DNA from: Salegentibacter sp. Hel_I_6
GTDB taxonomy: Bacteria > Bacteroidota > Bacteroidia > Flavobacteriales > Flavobacteriaceae
Assembly (NCBI RefSeq): GCF_000745315.1
Contig: NZ_JQNQ01000001.1
Span: 1,612,001 to 1,676,000 of the forward strand
Direction of reading: 5' to 3'
DNA length: 64,000 nt
Shown here: positions 43,046 through 52,141 of the stretch, one piece after another
Layout of the letters: each line of letters starts with the position of its first letter
How positions within the stretch are numbered: position 1 is the stretch's first letter
Notes under the pieces: model-generated
The model's input: only the letters and a program-made list of their open reading frames with translations
The model's database searches: none
Told to the model about the DNA's origin: nothing
Position numbers and translations under genes: made by a program

Positions 43046-43933
43046 ATGGATAAATTAAACGATTGGGGCGCCATCGCCAAAGAATATGCTGAAAAGTTTA
43101 TAGACTATTTACCTACTTTATTGGGAGCGCTTGCGCTTCTTTTTATTGGGCTTTGGGTAATTGGTTTAATAGTAAAATATGTAGAAAAATTATTCAAAAA
43201 GAAAGATTACGATAAAACGTTAGAAATTTTCACTTTAAATGCACTAAAGTGGGGCCTTAAAATAATCTTATTTGTTCTTTTTATTACACAACTTGGCGTG
43301 CAGAGTGCTTCACTTGTAGCCGCAATTGGTGCTGCAGGTCTTGCTATTGGTCTTGCCATGCAGGGATCACTCTCAAATTTGGCCGGTGGTGTAATTTTAA
43401 TCATATTAAAACCCTTTAAAGTAGGAGATTGGATAGAAGTTCAGGGCGTTTCAGGTAGTGTGGTAGAGATCTCTTTATTTTATACAAAATTAGACACATT
43501 CGGGAATCAACGTGCAGTAATTCCAAATGGGGAATTAAGTAACGACAATATTATAAATTACAGCTTCAACGGTACAAGAAAAGAAAATCTAAGTTTTGGA
43601 ATTTCTTATGATGACGATTTGAAAAAAGCTAAAGAAGTACTTAGAAATCTTGTAGAAGAACAGGAAAATGTGCTAAAAGATCCTGCACCGCAAATTATTG
43701 TGTCTGAACTGGGAGCAGATTCTGTAAACTTCTCGGTAAGATATTTTGCTGAAAACAGTAAATTCTGGGATCTACACTGGTTTATGATCGAGGAAGGAAA
43801 AATAAGACTGGAAGAAGCCGGTATGACTATTCCTTATCCTCAACGTGATGTTTATCTTTACGATCAAACCAAGATGAACGGAACTATAGAGAAGCGATCA
43901 AAAAATAATAACAATAAAGACACGGCCGATTAA
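43046..43933 (+). CDS. mscS: Small-conductance mechanosensitive channel MscS
   Basis: A 295-residue channel with three hydrophobic segments. The pore helix is AAIGAAGLAIGLAMQGSLSN, then VILIILKPFKVGDWIEVQGVSG and the beta domain with RAVIPNGELSNDNIINYS. It releases solutes on hypo-osmotic shock. The length is typical of the minimal MscS. Its stop overlaps the tsaB stop by four bases, and a perfect hairpin inside tsaB (43966-43998) is the only candidate for its terminator. Confidence 0.9.
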   Translation: MDKLNDWGAIAKEYAEKFIDYLPTLLGALALLFIGLWVIGLIVKYVEKLFKKKDYDKTLEIFTLNALKWGLKIILFVLFITQLGVQSASLVAAIGAAGLAIGLAMQGSLSNLAGGVILIILKPFKVGDWIEVQGVSGSVVEISLFYTKLDTFGNQRAVIPNGELSNDNIINYSFNGTRKENLSFGISYDDDLKKAKEVLRNLVEEQENVLKDPAPQIIVSELGADSVNFSVRYFAENSKFWDLHWFMIEEGKIRLEEAGMTIPYPQRDVYLYDQTKMNGTIEKRSKNNNNKDTAD

Positions 43934-44586
43934 CCGGCGATAAAATCTTTTAAGTAATAAGGTTCAAAATAAGCGACATCTTCGGTGTCGCTTATTTTGT
44001 ATTTAGCTTCTGCTAAACTGCACATTTCTTTTGCAGAGGGTAACTTATCTACCATAAACTCAGCGTTTGGATGTGTACATATTTCCTGAAATTTTTCCAC
44101 TCCATTTCCTATAAAAATAGTTTTAGCTTTTTCCAGATAATCAAGAAAGGAATTTTCGTCTAAAACTTCAGCTTTAGTTTCCCTAATTTTTAATTCTGCA
44201 TCAAAAACTGCTGAATAAACTTCCATTCTACGTGCATCTAACATGGGGATTACAAATCCTTTTTCAGATTTCACCTGCGCGCTTAGAGCGGTTAAAGTAG
44301 CAATAGAAATCAAGGGAATATCTAATGAAAAACATAGACCCTTGGCCGTAGAAACCCCAATTCTCAAACCTGTATAGGACCCCGGACCTTTACTTACGGC
44401 AATCGCATCAAGATCTGCTACACTTAAATCATTTTCCTTCAAGACTTCATCTATAAACACATGTAACTTTTCAGCGTGAGAATAGTTATTGCTTTTATCT
44501 TCTTTTAAAGCTAAAAGAGTCCCGTCTTTTGAGAGTGCTAAGGAGCAGTTTGTAGTTGCTGTTTCTAAACAGAGTATTAAAGCCAA
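43930..44586 (-). CDS. tsaB: tRNA threonylcarbamoyladenosine biosynthesis protein TsaB
   Basis: A 218-residue member of the ASKHA fold that pairs with TsaD in making t6A on ANN-decoding tRNAs. Conserved segments: LCLETATTNCSLALS, NYSHAEKLHVFID, AVSKGPGSYTGLRIGVSTAKGL. The start is a TTG at 44586: the codon before it is a TAA, and the next ATG is too far in to keep the fold. It follows the efflux adaptor gene by four bases. Its last 22 codons include a perfect inverted repeat shared with the mscS terminator. Confidence 0.9.
   Translation of the reverse strand: MALILCLETATTNCSLALSKDGTLLALKEDKSNNYSHAEKLHVFIDEVLKENDLSVADLDAIAVSKGPGSYTGLRIGVSTAKGLCFSLDIPLISIATLTALSAQVKSEKGFVIPMLDARRMEVYSAVFDAELKIRETKAEVLDENSFLDYLEKAKTIFIGNGVEKFQEICTHPNAEFMVDKLPSAKEMCSLAEAKYKISDTEDVAYFEPYYLKDFIAG
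43966..43998 (+). terminator. Perfect 13-bp hairpin inside tsaB, likely mscS terminator
   Basis: Arms 43966-43978 and 43986-43998 pair perfectly over 13 bases (AAAATAAGCGACA) with a seven-base loop. The right arm ends in TTATTTTG. It lies 32 bases after the mscS stop and within the tsaB coding sequence on the other strand, where it encodes part of KISDTEDVAYF. It can fold in both transcripts. Confidence 0.7.
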
Positions 44587-44590
44587 TTAT

Positions 44591-45835
44591 TTATGATTTT
44601 GATTCCCCATTATTTACTTCAACCTTATCCCCTTCTTTCAGGCTTTTAGTTACCGTATTGTACGGGCCGGTAATTACTGTTTCACCTTCAGTTAAACCTT
44701 CGGTAATTTCAATATTACTATCATCCTGAATTCCAGTTGTAACTTTTCTAAGTTGGGCTTCTTCCCCATCCTTTAAAAATACGGCCTCGTATTTTTCATT
44801 AGAATTTTTACCAGCAGTGGTATCATTTTTAATCACAATAGCACTAATTGGAACACCAATTATTTTATTTTTTCTATTGGTAATAATATCTACTGTAGCC
44901 GTCATTCCAGGTCTAAAAGGCGAATAATTTTCGTCCTTTCCTTCAATAAGGTCGGTATAAGATTCCTCTAAAATACGAACTTTCACCTTAAAGTTTGTTA
45001 CTTGATCTGTGGTTAGTGCAGCATCAGCCGAGTTAGATATTTCAGTAACAATTCCTTCAAATTCTTTACCTAAATAAGCATCTACTTCAACAATTGTAGA
45101 ATCTCCAACTTCAACCTTTACAATATCATTTTCGTTTACATCTACTTCAACTTCCATATTGGTAAGATTGGCAACTCGTAAAATTTCGGTACCAGCCATT
45201 TGTTGGGTTCCGACTACACGTTCACCAAGTTCTGCATCAAGCTTTGAAATTGTTCCGCTCATAGGAGCGTAAATATTGGTTCTTCCAAGATTATCGGTTG
45301 CTTCTTTTACGGTAGCTGCGGTACTTTGCATATTGTAGTAAGCCGATTCTTTATTGGCCTGCGCCACCTCATATTCAGAAACAATTCTATCCCACTCTGC
45401 TTTAGAAATAACTCCTTTTTCAAAAAGGCTTTTATTTCTATTATAGTTTGCTTCTGCTTGCTTTAAACTTGCCTGAGATTGAGAATAGTTAGCTCTTGAG
45501 GTTTCCAATCCTGCCTGAGCTCTGTTTACATTAGATTGATAAATATCTGGATTTACTCTAACCAATAAATCTCCTTTTTCTACTGCCTGTCCTTCTACAA
45601 TTGGAAGTTCTATTATTTCTCCAGAAACTTCTGAAGATAATTTTACTTCGATTTCTGGTTGAATCTTTCCTGTAGCCGAAACGGTTTCTATAATATCTAT
45701 AGGTTCAATTTTGGTTATTTCTACTTCTTTAAAATTACCAGATTTTCCAAACCAACCGGCCTTTTTACCTACAACCAATAGTACAATAAGTGCAAGAGCA
45801 ATTCCGATAATTATAAATAGAGTCTTTTTTTTCAT
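44591..45835 (-). CDS. Efflux periplasmic adaptor (HlyD/MacA-like), second adaptor
   Basis: A 414-residue membrane fusion protein. One N-terminal anchor (LFIIIGIALALIVLLVV), a lipoyl half (VSGEIIELPIVEGQAVEKGD), a coiled-coil hairpin around residues 100-180 (SLFEKGVISKAEWDRIVSEY), a second lipoyl half (IYAPMSGTISKLDAELGERV), and a membrane-proximal barrel. It links an inner membrane ABC pump to a TolC duct. It is 3 bases from the tolC-like gene and is the second adaptor in the operon. Confidence 0.84.
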   Translation of the reverse strand: MKKKTLFIIIGIALALIVLLVVGKKAGWFGKSGNFKEVEITKIEPIDIIETVSATGKIQPEIEVKLSSEVSGEIIELPIVEGQAVEKGDLLVRVNPDIYQSNVNRAQAGLETSRANYSQSQASLKQAEANYNRNKSLFEKGVISKAEWDRIVSEYEVAQANKESAYYNMQSTAATVKEATDNLGRTNIYAPMSGTISKLDAELGERVVGTQQMAGTEILRVANLTNMEVEVDVNENDIVKVEVGDSTIVEVDAYLGKEFEGIVTEISNSADAALTTDQVTNFKVKVRILEESYTDLIEGKDENYSPFRPGMTATVDIITNRKNKIIGVPISAIVIKNDTTAGKNSNEKYEAVFLKDGEEAQLRKVTTGIQDDSNIEITEGLTEGETVITGPYNTVTKSLKEGDKVEVNNGESKS

Positions 45836-45838
45836 AGT

Positions 45839-47278
45839 TTAAAATTTAAGATCGGTCACCGGTATTCCAAAATAAAGTTCCAGAACTTTTAGTTTAAAAA
45901 TATAATCGTATTTGGTACGAAGCACTTCACTTTGAGCATTTTCATACCTTAGTTTTGCCTGGCTAAATTCAAAAGCATTAGAAATTCCTACATCAAAACG
46001 CTGGGTAGAATAATCAAAGGCCTGCTCCTGTGCGTTAGCTGCAACCAGTGCGGCTTCATAAGCCTCAAAAGCTCCTTCTGCATCTACATAGGCCTGATAT
46101 ACATTTGCTTCAAGATCCAGTTCAGCCTGTTCCAATTCGAACTCAGCACGTTTGGCATTTACCTGGCTTCTTCGAACCTGGATTCTGGTAGCTAACCCAT
46201 TAAAGATTGGAACGCTAACCTGCACCCCATAAGTAATACCATCATTTCGCTGTAATTGTTCGAAAAACGGAAGTGGGCTTCCTAGGGTTGTAATAGTGTT
46301 TGGTGTTACTACAATATCACCTGTACTTTCAACAACCCCAATTTCTCTGGTAGGGTCATTAGGATCTATTTCTGCGCCTACAATTCTACCCTGGCCAGAT
46401 TCCCTTGTATTATAGTTGAAGAAAGCCCCTACACTAGGATAATAAGCTCCTTTGGCTATTTCTACATCTTTTTGAGCAAGTTCACTATTAGCTTCAGCAA
46501 TTTTAATTTCTGAACGCTCTTCTTTCGCCTGCGCTACAATATCATCTACCGAATTATCAAGAATTTCGGTTCCAAAAATACTGTAGTCTCTTTCTACAAT
46601 ATCAAAATTCTCGTAATCTTTTATAAGCAAGGTTTGGGCTAAACTAATAAGTGAAATCCTAATATTATTTTGAGCTACAATTATTCGCTGACGCTCATCT
46701 GCATTTGTCGCTTCAATCTCCAGAAGATCACCTTGAGGCAAAGAACCAGCTTCTACAAGCTCCCTTGTTCTTTCCATTTGTTCTTTGGTAACTTCATTTT
46801 GCATTTTAAGAACTTCCAGGTTTTGTTTATTAAATAGCACCTGTAAATAAGAATCGGCTACAAATAACGTAATATCATCCTTCATCCTATCCAATGCGTA
46901 TTGGCTGGCTAGTTCAGATATTTTAGCGCGTTGCAATTGCTTGAAATTCCTAAGTCCGTCAAAAACATTAAGACTTGCGGTAACCCCTGCAGAAAAGTTT
47001 CTGGTGGTTTGCGTTTGTAAAATACCGGTGGTTACGTTTTGGGTAAGACCCGTGTTCCAGGAGTTGGTTGCGGAAGCGTTTACGTTTGGAAGAAAATTAC
47101 CAATGGCATCTCTTCTACCTAACTCTGCCAACTCTACATCGAGTTCACTTTGTTTTACTGAAATATTATTTTCCAGGGCATAATTAACACACTCCTGGAG
47201 TGTCCATTTTTTGCCTTCCTGAGCTTTTGTAAATAAAGCGGAAAATAAAAACAGGATTAATAAGCTGTATTTTTTCAT
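45839..47278 (-). CDS. TolC-family outer membrane efflux protein
   Basis: A 479-residue secreted protein; signal peptide ends LFSALFTKA-Q near residue 19. The mature start WTLQECVNYALENNISVKQ and two similar halves of helix-turn-helix hairpins (REL VEAGSLPQGDLLEIEA-like segments; and STQRFDVGISNAFEFSQAK) are diagnostic of TolC. It forms the outer membrane exit of the pump encoded around it. It sits between the two adaptor genes, an unusual position. Confidence 0.86.
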   Translation of the reverse strand: MKKYSLLILFLFSALFTKAQEGKKWTLQECVNYALENNISVKQSELDVELAELGRRDAIGNFLPNVNASATNSWNTGLTQNVTTGILQTQTTRNFSAGVTASLNVFDGLRNFKQLQRAKISELASQYALDRMKDDITLFVADSYLQVLFNKQNLEVLKMQNEVTKEQMERTRELVEAGSLPQGDLLEIEATNADERQRIIVAQNNIRISLISLAQTLLIKDYENFDIVERDYSIFGTEILDNSVDDIVAQAKEERSEIKIAEANSELAQKDVEIAKGAYYPSVGAFFNYNTRESGQGRIVGAEIDPNDPTREIGVVESTGDIVVTPNTITTLGSPLPFFEQLQRNDGITYGVQVSVPIFNGLATRIQVRRSQVNAKRAEFELEQAELDLEANVYQAYVDAEGAFEAYEAALVAANAQEQAFDYSTQRFDVGISNAFEFSQAKLRYENAQSEVLRTKYDYIFKLKVLELYFGIPVTDLKF

Positions 47279-47340
47279 AATCGGAATTGTAGTTGATGAG
47301 TCTGTGAAATTCTAAACTTGTTACATTTTGATTTAAAAAT

Positions 47341-48459
47341 CTACCTACCGGCAAATTCAGGACCTGGTTTTACTTTGTTCCAAACCTTGATCTTATCGTC
47401 TTTAGAAATCCCATTTTTCACTTCTACCTGAATGCCATCGCTAATTCCTAATTCTAAATCTCTTCTTTCAAATTTTTGATCTCCGGTTTGAATTTCCACA
47501 AAAGGCTCCTGACTTTGAGGATCAAACTGAACCAAGGCTTCTTTAATTGCTAAAACTTCGTCTGCACGATCTAAAATAATTGAAGCGTTGGCACTTAAGC
47601 CGGCACGGATAAAGGTGGTGTCGGCCTTATCTAAAGTTCCTTTTATTTCAAACTGAATCGCTCCATTTTCATCTACTCCTTTGGGAGCGATATAATCTAA
47701 AACCGCATTAAACGTTTTATTTTCTATGGCACCAACGGTTACTTCCAGCGGCAAATCTTCCTTAATTTTCCCCACTTCACTTTCGTCTACTTTTCCTTCA
47801 AAAATCATTTCATTAACATCAGCCAGAGTAGCTAAAGTAGTACCGTCATTAAAATTGTTACTTTCTATCACCTGGTTACCAACACGCACTGGCACATCCA
47901 GTACCATCCCATCTACGGTAGATCTAATTAGCGTGTTTGCTGCGCTTCCAATTCCGCTAGTAGTTCCAGTTTGTACAATCTCAAAATTTTGTTCTGCAGA
48001 TCTAAAATTTTGCTGCATTCTTTTATAATTGGCTTCAGCATTATCAAAATCATTTTGAGAGATCACTCCTTTTTCAAACAAAGATTTTTGTCTATCAAAA
48101 GTTTTCTTCTCGTTTTCTAAATTGATTTTAGCGGTAGCTACTGCATCTTTAGCGCTTTGCAAGGAATTCACATTCGGAATTACCCTAATTTTCGCAATAA
48201 GATCTCCAGCCTTAACTTTTTCCCCGGCTTCAATATATATTTCATCTATAATTCCTGAAATATTAGGCTTGATGAGTACTTCCTCTTTTGGAACAATATT
48301 GCCCGTAGCCACCGTTTTTTTGATGATGGTTTCTATGGAAGCCTGCTCGGTTTCATAAACTGTAGGATCCTCCTGGTTTTTTTGAAACAAATAGTATAAT
48401 GCCCCAACAAAAACTACGACGATCAATACTAAAATTGAGATGGTAACTGTTTTTTTCAT
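47341..48459 (-). CDS. Efflux periplasmic adaptor (HlyD/MacA-like), first adaptor
   Basis: A 372-residue membrane fusion protein with an N-terminal anchor (ISILVLIVVVFVGALYYLF), a lipoyl half (ISGIIDEIYIEAGEKVKAGD), a hairpin containing SLFEKGVISQNDFDNAEANY, and later barrel domains. It is a paralogue of the second adaptor, sharing the hairpin tip phrase SLFEKGVIS. It follows permease 2 by 39 bases and precedes the TolC gene. Confidence 0.84.
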   Translation of the reverse strand: MKKTVTISILVLIVVVFVGALYYLFQKNQEDPTVYETEQASIETIIKKTVATGNIVPKEEVLIKPNISGIIDEIYIEAGEKVKAGDLIAKIRVIPNVNSLQSAKDAVATAKINLENEKKTFDRQKSLFEKGVISQNDFDNAEANYKRMQQNFRSAEQNFEIVQTGTTSGIGSAANTLIRSTVDGMVLDVPVRVGNQVIESNNFNDGTTLATLADVNEMIFEGKVDESEVGKIKEDLPLEVTVGAIENKTFNAVLDYIAPKGVDENGAIQFEIKGTLDKADTTFIRAGLSANASIILDRADEVLAIKEALVQFDPQSQEPFVEIQTGDQKFERRDLELGISDGIQVEVKNGISKDDKIKVWNKVKPGPEFAGR

Positions 48460-48498
48460 TTTATTTTGATTGTATTTATCTTCTTTATTCTTTTCTTT

Positions 48499-49764
48499 TT
48501 ATTCGGTCCTAAGAGCGTCCACAGGTTTTATTTTAATCGCATTTTGTGCAGGAATAAGTCCTGCTAGAAGCCCTGAACAAACTAAAATTGCCAATGCAGT
48601 AAGCACTACCCCCAAATCTACGCTTGGGTTAGCAAACATCATTTCTGAAGTATCCATCCCGCTTAATGCATAATTGATTGCGGCGATTATTCCCGTAGCG
48701 AAAATAATCCCGGCCATTCCTGAAATAATGGTTAGAAAAATAGACTCCATTAAAATTTGACCTCTAATAGACCAGGGTGTTGCGCCAAGGGCACGTCTTA
48801 CGCCAATTTCGTTAGTTCGCTCTTTTACAACAATCAGCATAATATTACTAATGCCAATAATACCGGAAAGCAAGACCAGAATTCCCACAAAATAAGCCAC
48901 GGCTTTTAAAGCTACGAACAGCCCGTTTATCTTGTTGAATTCTTCGTATAGATCAAAATTACCAACGGCGCGATCGTCATCCGGATGAATGGAATGACGG
49001 CTTTTAATTAAGTCCAAAACACTAGATTTAAGACTCGTTATAGAATTTTCATCGTTAGCGGTGATTGCCATCCATCCTACAGTATCTCCCATATTAAACG
49101 CCTGCGAAAATGCAGTAAACGGAACATAAATCTCTTTTTGAGCTTCTTCGGAATTTCCACCTCCACCACCTTTTTTCTTATAGGTGCCAATTACCATAAA
49201 ATTGACCCCGTTTATTTTAAGATAGGTTCCTATAACTTCTTCATCTTTATCATAGAGTTCTCTCCTAACCCCATCTCCAATAATGGCAACTTTTCGCTTT
49301 TGTTCTATATCCAGGTAATTGATAAACCTTCCGGAAGTAACATCCATAGGTTCCTGCTGGATTATTTCGGGATAATCTCCATAGACATTAAATGCCCCGG
49401 TCTGCAAGCCACGAACCACGTTGTTATTTCCGCCAAAACCGCCTAACTGATTACGCGGAGAAATAAACCGAAGGCCAGGTACATTTTCTCGTAGTGCTTC
49501 TACATCTCCGGTTTTAAAATTATAACGACGTCCTTTAGGGAGGCCTTTATAAGGCTTTGAAGGAGTTTGGGTCCACATAAACATGGTATTGGTAGCAATC
49601 CCTCCAAACCCCTGTTTCACGCCGTTTTCAAGGCCTTTACCGGCCGCCAGTAAAATAACCAGAATAAAAATCCCCCACATAACGCCAAAAGCGGTGAGTA
49701 AGGTTCTAAACCAGTTAGCACTTAATGCTTCAATTATTTCGCTCCACTTATCCCTGCTAAACAT
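48499..49764 (-). CDS. ABC transporter permease (MacB/FtsX type), second
   Basis: A 421-residue permease. The N-terminal segment WSEIIEALSANWFRTLLTAFGVMWGI gives the first membrane span and is followed by a periplasmic MacB-type domain of about 240 residues. Three C-terminal spans lie within the FtsX domain, including the phrase NIMLIVVKERTNEIGVRRALGATP. It is paired with permease 1, one base away. The two together would form the heterodimeric membrane part of the pump. Confidence 0.86.
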   Translation of the reverse strand: MFSRDKWSEIIEALSANWFRTLLTAFGVMWGIFILVILLAAGKGLENGVKQGFGGIATNTMFMWTQTPSKPYKGLPKGRRYNFKTGDVEALRENVPGLRFISPRNQLGGFGGNNNVVRGLQTGAFNVYGDYPEIIQQEPMDVTSGRFINYLDIEQKRKVAIIGDGVRRELYDKDEEVIGTYLKINGVNFMVIGTYKKKGGGGGNSEEAQKEIYVPFTAFSQAFNMGDTVGWMAITANDENSITSLKSSVLDLIKSRHSIHPDDDRAVGNFDLYEEFNKINGLFVALKAVAYFVGILVLLSGIIGISNIMLIVVKERTNEIGVRRALGATPWSIRGQILMESIFLTIISGMAGIIFATGIIAAINYALSGMDTSEMMFANPSVDLGVVLTALAILVCSGLLAGLIPAQNAIKIKPVDALRTE

Positions 49765-49765
49765 A

Positions 49766-51013
49766 TTATTCGTCTCTAAGTGCTACAATAGGTTTAATTC
49801 GCGCAGCCCTCCAGGCTGGGAAAAATCCGGCAATGGCTCCCGCAATTACTAAAATAAAAACAGTGGTAATTGCCACATTAAAGTTTACAGCTGGATTGGA
49901 GATATAATCAGTTTCGATAAGTGGCCCCACAAATTCTAGTAACAATAAGCTTGAAATCAAACCTATAAAACCGGCAATAGCGGTTACAAAAATAGATTCG
50001 TGAAGCACCATTCCTACTATTGAAAGTGGCTCAGCCCCCAGGGCTTTTCGAATACCTATTTCCCGGGTTCTTTCTTTTACAATAATGAGCATAATATTGC
50101 TCACTCCAACTACCCCCGCGATTATGGTACAAATTCCCACTCCCCAAAAGAAGAATTTAATCATGTCCATTAGGTCGTAGAACCGCTTGGCATTTTCCAG
50201 CGAATTATTAATACTCACTGCGCTTTCATCGTCTGGGGCGATAGTATGTGTTTCCTTAAGTTGATTCTCTATATCTGCTGAAAATTGATTGGATTCAGCA
50301 AGTGCATCTTCAAAACTTTCACGAGGCTCCAGAGTAAATGCCATGTTCGCAATATTGTTCCCTCCTCCAAACACTCGTTGGGCAGTAGAAATAGGCATAA
50401 AAACCCTACTTTCCTCTCTTTCCCCACCTGGATCTGTATAAACACCTATTACTTTAAAATTTATCCCGGAGATTTGAACATATGCTCCAACGGGATCTCT
50501 GGAATCTTTAAAAAGATCGTTTCGTACCTTATTCCCAATCACCAACACTTTTTCGAAATTTTCATGATCTTTATAGTTTACAAATCTACCGTTAATCATC
50601 CCACTGTTTTCCAAAAATTGATAATCAGGGTAAACACCCTCTACACGGTAGGAACCAGATTCCTGCCCGTAATTTACTATCCCGTTCCAGATACGGTAAA
50701 TGGAAGATTTATATTCTAAATCGTCTTGATATTTTAAAGCTGCATAGTTGAAATCTTCATTTTTCATCTGAATTCTTCTACCCGGATTCAAACCTTTGTA
50801 TTCTTTAGAAGTAACACCGGTGTAGACGTACATAATATTTGCGGCGTCCCTTTTGAATTCCTGCGAAATACCATTGCTCATTCCCTGGCCTATTCCTAAA
50901 AGGATAACCAAAATAAAGATGCCCGAAGCTACCGAAAGTCCGGTTAAAAAAGTTCGTAATTTATTCTTACGAATCGTATCAAAAATCTCTTCCCAACGTT
51001 CTAAATCAAACAT
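49766..51013 (-). CDS. ABC transporter permease (MacB/FtsX type), first
   Basis: A 415-residue permease with the same plan as permease 2: WEEIFDTIRKNKLRTFLTGLSVASGIFIL at its start, a periplasmic domain, and three C-terminal spans with NIMLIIVKERTREIGIRKALGAEP. Its start overlaps the ATPase stop by eight bases, so the two are translationally coupled. It shares the FtsX-type segment with permease 2 but is otherwise divergent, as expected for a heterodimer. Confidence 0.86.
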   Translation of the reverse strand: MFDLERWEEIFDTIRKNKLRTFLTGLSVASGIFILVILLGIGQGMSNGISQEFKRDAANIMYVYTGVTSKEYKGLNPGRRIQMKNEDFNYAALKYQDDLEYKSSIYRIWNGIVNYGQESGSYRVEGVYPDYQFLENSGMINGRFVNYKDHENFEKVLVIGNKVRNDLFKDSRDPVGAYVQISGINFKVIGVYTDPGGEREESRVFMPISTAQRVFGGGNNIANMAFTLEPRESFEDALAESNQFSADIENQLKETHTIAPDDESAVSINNSLENAKRFYDLMDMIKFFFWGVGICTIIAGVVGVSNIMLIIVKERTREIGIRKALGAEPLSIVGMVLHESIFVTAIAGFIGLISSLLLLEFVGPLIETDYISNPAVNFNVAITTVFILVIAGAIAGFFPAWRAARIKPIVALRDE

Positions 51014-51707
51014 TTTGCAAAGCTCTTATTTGATTAACCTGGGTATCCTGAATTATCCTACCGTCTTTTAAATTCACGATTCTCTTTGTCATTGCAGCAA
51101 TATCGGGTTCGTGAGTTACTACAAGTATGGTTCGACCTTCATCATTAATTTCCTGAATTAGATTCATAACGTCATAAGATGTTTTTGAATCTAAAGCACC
51201 GGTAGGTTCATCGGCTAGAAGTACTTTTGGATCGCTGGCAAGAGCTCTAGCAATGGCTACCCTTTGCTTTTGCCCTCCGGAAAGCTCATTTGGCAAATGC
51301 CCTGCCCAATCGGCGAGACCAACTTTTTCCAAATAAGACATTGCTTTATCTATACGCTCTCCTCGTTTAATTCCTTGATAATACAGCGGAAGTGCCACAT
51401 TATCCAGGGCGTTTTTATAAGAAATAAGGTTGAAGGATTGGAAAATGAATCCCAGAAATTTATTGCGATAACGGGCAGCTATTTTTTCATTTAAGTTTTT
51501 AATAGGAACGCCATCTAAGGTATAAGAACCCTCATCGGCTTCATCTAACATGCCCAGAATATTCAAAAGTGTAGATTTCCCAGATCCTGAAGAGCCCATA
51601 ATAGAAACGAGTTCTCCTTCGGCCACGCTAAAATTGATTCCTTTTAAAACGTGCAGTGAATTACTACCCATTTTATAGGATTTGTGAAGATCTTTAATTT
51701 CTATCAT
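51006..51707 (-). CDS. ABC transporter ATP-binding protein (LolD/MacB type)
   Basis: A 233-residue ATPase with Walker A GSSGSGKSTLLN near residue 38, signature LSGGQKQRVAIARALA, Walker B VLLADEPTGALD and a switch His (VVTHEPD). It is the first gene of the efflux operon and powers the two MacB/FtsX permeases. The exported compounds cannot be inferred. I see no good TAnnTTTG promoter in the 112-base gap upstream. Confidence 0.9.
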   Translation of the reverse strand: MIEIKDLHKSYKMGSNSLHVLKGINFSVAEGELVSIMGSSGSGKSTLLNILGMLDEADEGSYTLDGVPIKNLNEKIAARYRNKFLGFIFQSFNLISYKNALDNVALPLYYQGIKRGERIDKAMSYLEKVGLADWAGHLPNELSGGQKQRVAIARALASDPKVLLADEPTGALDSKTSYDVMNLIQEINDEGRTILVVTHEPDIAAMTKRIVNLKDGRIIQDTQVNQIRALQNV

Positions 51708-51819
51708 CGCAGTGAAATTATCGGGTTGTTTGCTTTTTATCTAAAAGCGTCACCCATAAGACTCCGGGAATCAAAAAATGTTACAGGAAAAAAAGGAATA
51801 TATTTAAGAAATGTTAAGC

Positions 51820-52047
51820 TTATTCAGATTTCTTAGCTTTTTTACGAGAGCGATAAATGAAATAACCTAAGCCGCCAACCAGTAGATAAGGAAAAGCCAT
51901 GAGGTAAAGAATTCCGTTATTGATACCTTCTGCTGCGCTTTGATCGGTATCACTTTCCAAAACTGCTCTACACATAGAACACTGTGCTTCTGCAAATTGC
52001 GGAAGTAAAACTAAGAAGGCAAAGAAAAATAAAATCCTGAATTTCAT
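51820..52047 (-). CDS. Small CxxC membrane protein of the cytochrome oxidase cluster
   Basis: A 75-residue protein. Signal-like segment MKFRILFFFAFLVLLPQFAEA, then QCSMCRAVLESD with a C-x2-C pair exposed after cleavage, then a second hydrophobic segment (ILYLMAFPYLLVGGLGYFIY) and a basic tail. It is not a family I can name with confidence. The cysteine pair and position at the end of the oxidase-assembly run suggest a copper or heme role, which is inference. The ATG at 52047 gives a proper signal peptide; an upstream in-frame ATG would add seven residues. Confidence 0.55.
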   Translation of the reverse strand: MKFRILFFFAFLVLLPQFAEAQCSMCRAVLESDTDQSAAEGINNGILYLMAFPYLLVGGLGYFIYRSRKKAKKSE

Positions 52048-52141
52048 AGCAATAATTTCTGAATACAAATTTAATAAAATCGGTGGTTAAAATTGCAGGT
52101 ACACTTGTTAAGACTTTTTAGCTCAAAGCATGAACTAAATT

